This document shows, piece after piece, positions 6,988 to 8,284 of a stretch of 8,284 bases of DNA. Origin of the DNA: an uncultured Lachnospiraceae bacterium (GTDB taxonomy: Bacteria; Bacillota; Clostridia; Lachnospirales; Lachnospiraceae); the NCBI GenBank assembly GCA_910585065.1, contig CAJUCG010000153.1, positions 1-8,284 on the forward strand, written 5' to 3'. Within the stretch, counting starts at the first letter, position 1. Each line of letters starts with the position of its first letter. The notes beneath the pieces were generated by a model, which saw nothing but the letters and a program-made list of their open reading frames with translations, searched no databases and was not told the DNA's origin. The position numbers and the translations under genes are program-made.

Positions 6988-7343
6988 ATGCTGTGGGTTT
7001 TACTGATGGCGAATGTAATGCTGGGACAGTATCTTTTTGGGATTGGATGTTATGTATTTTTTGCCTGTCTGCTTGGCGGGGCGATAGGGGTTGGAAGCAA
7101 AAATCAGATGGCAGCAACTTTGGTCGCGCTGCCAATAATGGTGATGGTGTATGTACTTTTGCTAGTGTTGTTAGTGTTTCATCATGGGATTGCAAAGATT
7201 GCAGAATTTACCTATTCAGGGCAGGTGAGAATTTTAGAATTTTGGTAGGGGAGCTGTCAAGGAATGGGTAAAACTAAAAATTCTGGATGGTGATTGCGGG
7301 AGGTTTGTTTGTAGTGCTGTATCGGAAGAAGGAATTGGAATAA
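6988..7343 (+). pseudogene. Possible broken gene for a small membrane protein
   Basis: I do not recognise this family. ATG 6988 opens an 86-residue frame that ends at 7248 and is strongly hydrophobic, with likely membrane segments at about residues 3-33 and 43-66, then a polar tail AKIAEFTYSGQVRILEFW. Just downstream, in another frame (7278-7343), KFWMVIAGGLFVVLYRKKEL looks like a further membrane helix ending in positive charges, a common end for a membrane protein. Together they suggest a three-helix protein interrupted by one or more frameshifts between about 7235 and 7285. The ribosome binding site is poor: a GAAGGA lies about 14 nt before the ATG. It could instead be an intact 86-residue membrane protein, or chance. 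The neighbourhood is already decayed on its left side, which favours a remnant. Confidence 0.33.
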
Positions 7344-7435
7344 ATATTTAATAAAGAAAATTGAATTGTAAAGTGATAGTTGAAATAGAAAAAAATATAT
7401 TGATTATTTTCTGAAAAAATTTGATTTCAAAATCA

Positions 7436-7464
7436 TTGCGTAAAGAAGAGAAAGTTGATAACAT
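7436..7464 (+). promoter_or_regulatory. Weak candidate promoter for the radical SAM gene
   Basis: TTGCGT (7436-7441), a 17-nt spacer and TAACAT (7459-7464) form the best-spaced promoter-like pair I see before the radical SAM gene. Each box departs from consensus, and such matches occur by chance in AT-rich DNA. The rest of 7344-7499 is AT-rich, full of stops in all frames, and contains no recognised gene. Confidence 0.22.
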
Positions 7465-7499
7465 GACAAATAATTAGAAAGTGACAATTCATTAAAAGT

Positions 7500-7504
7500 G
7501 AGGT
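7500..7504 (+). promoter_or_regulatory. Ribosome binding site fixing the TTG start of the radical SAM gene
   Basis: GAGGT at 7500-7504 lies about 7-8 nt before TTG 7512. The nearby ATG at 7508 is only 4 nt from the GAGG and opens a frame of just six codons, so TTG 7512 is the functional start. Confidence 0.7.
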
Positions 7505-7511
7505 AAAATGA

Positions 7512-8284
7512 TTGAAAGCAACGATTGATTTAACAGAAAAATGCAATTTAAAATGCAAGCACTGCGGAAATGCAAATGATTCTCTTATTACGAATGGAGT
7601 GGATACAGATTTCGTGTCAATTTTAAAAGAAATTCCATATACGATTACCAAAGTTGATTTGTTAGGGGGAGAACCTTTACTGTATGATAAATTAGATATA
7701 CTTCTTAATTATTTGGCAGAAAATCTGGTCGAGGTTTCTTTGATATCAAATGGACAATTTGAAGATGGGGTGGCAAAATATTTGACTGAAAAGCCGATTA
7801 GAAATATTTCAATCAGTATAGATGGATTAAAAAAAGAAAATGATGAGGTGCGGGGCATAGGTTCTTTTGATAAATCAGTAGCATTTTTGAATAGCCTTTT
7901 AAAATATAGAACAGATGATAAAATGATGATAGGAGTTAATATAGTAATTAATCGTTTAAATTGTGAAAGTATACATATATTGATACATAAACTTCTTTTG
8001 CAAGGCGTAGATTATGTTCGGGTTAATCGAATTTTAGAAAGTGGCAGGGCATGCGGTACAGATCTTTTATTAGAAGAAGATCAATATTTAAATGAGATAG
8101 AAAATATTTGCATGGAGTTTTACAAGAGTGACTTGATAAAAAAGATATCATTTGATTTAGAAACTCCTTTTTTGACATATTATTTAAACATGAAATATCA
8201 TATAAAAAATGATTTAGAGATTGATTTTTGTGATGCAGCACAACATTCTGTTTATATTAACGCAAAAGGGGACATCTATCCTTG
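7512..8284 (+). CDS. Radical SAM protein with probable SPASM domain (3' end outside window)
   Basis: The frame from TTG 7512 gives 257 residues and is still open at the window end. The start reads MKATIDLTEKCNLKCKHCGN, with the CX3CX2C cluster C11, C15 and C18 that binds the 4Fe-4S cluster for S-adenosylmethionine cleavage. LLGGEPLLY (50-58, GGEP 52-55) is the usual SAM-contacting strand, and SISIDG (100-105) and RGIGSFDKS (114-122) are typical barrel elements. Near the end, DFC (C240) followed by VYINAKGDIYP and a partial codon TG, probably cysteine, matches the opening of a SPASM auxiliary cluster domain. Such proteins often modify peptides (RiPP maturases, anaerobic sulfatase-type activators), but the substrate cannot be told here. 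No precursor peptide is visible upstream; one may lie downstream. The DNA is much more AT-rich than the rha and RNA repair genes, which suggests transfer. An in-frame TGA ends directly before the TTG, so no upstream start is possible. Confidence 0.9.
   Translation, partial: MKATIDLTEKCNLKCKHCGNANDSLITNGVDTDFVSILKEIPYTITKVDLLGGEPLLYDKLDILLNYLAENLVEVSLISNGQFEDGVAKYLTEKPIRNISISIDGLKKENDEVRGIGSFDKSVAFLNSLLKYRTDDKMMIGVNIVINRLNCESIHILIHKLLLQGVDYVRVNRILESGRACGTDLLLEEDQYLNEIENICMEFYKSDLIKKISFDLETPFLTYYLNMKYHIKNDLEIDFCDAAQHSVYINAKGDIYP

Noticed and set aside
6948..7271. A 107-residue + strand frame rich in W, C and G overlapping the hydrophobic ORF
   Set aside because: Its residue composition is that of an out-of-frame translation, while the overlapping frame from 6988 has coherent membrane segments.
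7422..7435. TGATTT-CA-AAATCA palindrome as an operator for the radical SAM gene
   Set aside because: Short AT palindromes are common in this AT-rich stretch and nothing else supports binding.
7344..7511. A precursor peptide gene directly upstream of the radical SAM gene
   Set aside because: All three + strand frames are broken by frequent stops and no start with a ribosome binding site opens more than a few codons.
7508..7528. ATG 7508 as start of the radical SAM gene or of a leader peptide
   Set aside because: It is in a different frame, ends after six codons, and is too close to the GAGG motif; TTG 7512 gives the conserved N-terminal sequence.
1..8284. CRISPR repeats, tRNA or rRNA genes, insertion sequence ends
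   Set aside because: No regularly spaced repeats, cloverleaf-like segments, transposase motifs or long terminal inverted repeats were seen on either strand.

Overview
The window looks like chromosomal DNA of a low-to-moderate GC Firmicute, most likely a gut-type Clostridia/Lachnospiraceae relative. This rests on strong AGGAGG ribosome binding sites, two TTG starts, a consensus sigma-A type promoter, and the protein families present. No marker gene fixes the species.

Region 1 (1-2344, + strand) is the end of an L-rhamnose catabolic operon: the 3' end of rhaA (L-rhamnose isomerase), fucO (lactaldehyde reductase, iron-dependent alcohol dehydrogenase) and rhaD (rhamnulose-1-phosphate aldolase). 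RhaD splits rhamnulose-1-phosphate into DHAP and L-lactaldehyde, and FucO reduces the lactaldehyde to 1,2-propanediol. The kinase (rhaB) and regulators are not in the window. A long hairpin (2363-2407) separates this operon from the convergent genes that follow.

Region 2 (2423-6523, - strand) is a complete two-gene bacterial RNA repair cassette, hen1 then pnkp. It is read from an almost perfect extended -10 promoter at 6495-6523. Hen1 has an N-terminal ligase-activating domain and a C-terminal metal-dependent 2'-O-methyltransferase. Pnkp has 5' kinase, 2',3' phosphatase and adenylyltransferase domains. The genes overlap by 14 nt. By analogy with the characterised Clostridium thermocellum and Anabaena systems, they heal, 2'-O-methylate and reseal RNAs cut by ribotoxins.

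Region 3 (6558-7343) is decayed sequence. The - strand carries a three-frame remnant of a GyrI-like effector-binding domain, probably the C-terminal half of a MerR-type regulator. The + strand carries a short hydrophobic ORF and a second hydrophobic segment in another frame, possibly a broken membrane protein gene.

Region 4 (about 7344-8284, + strand) is much more AT-rich. It holds the first 257 codons of a radical SAM/SPASM protein that starts at TTG 7512 and runs off the window. The change in base composition and the preceding gene debris suggest an acquired segment. No tRNA, rRNA, CRISPR array or insertion sequence was recognised.
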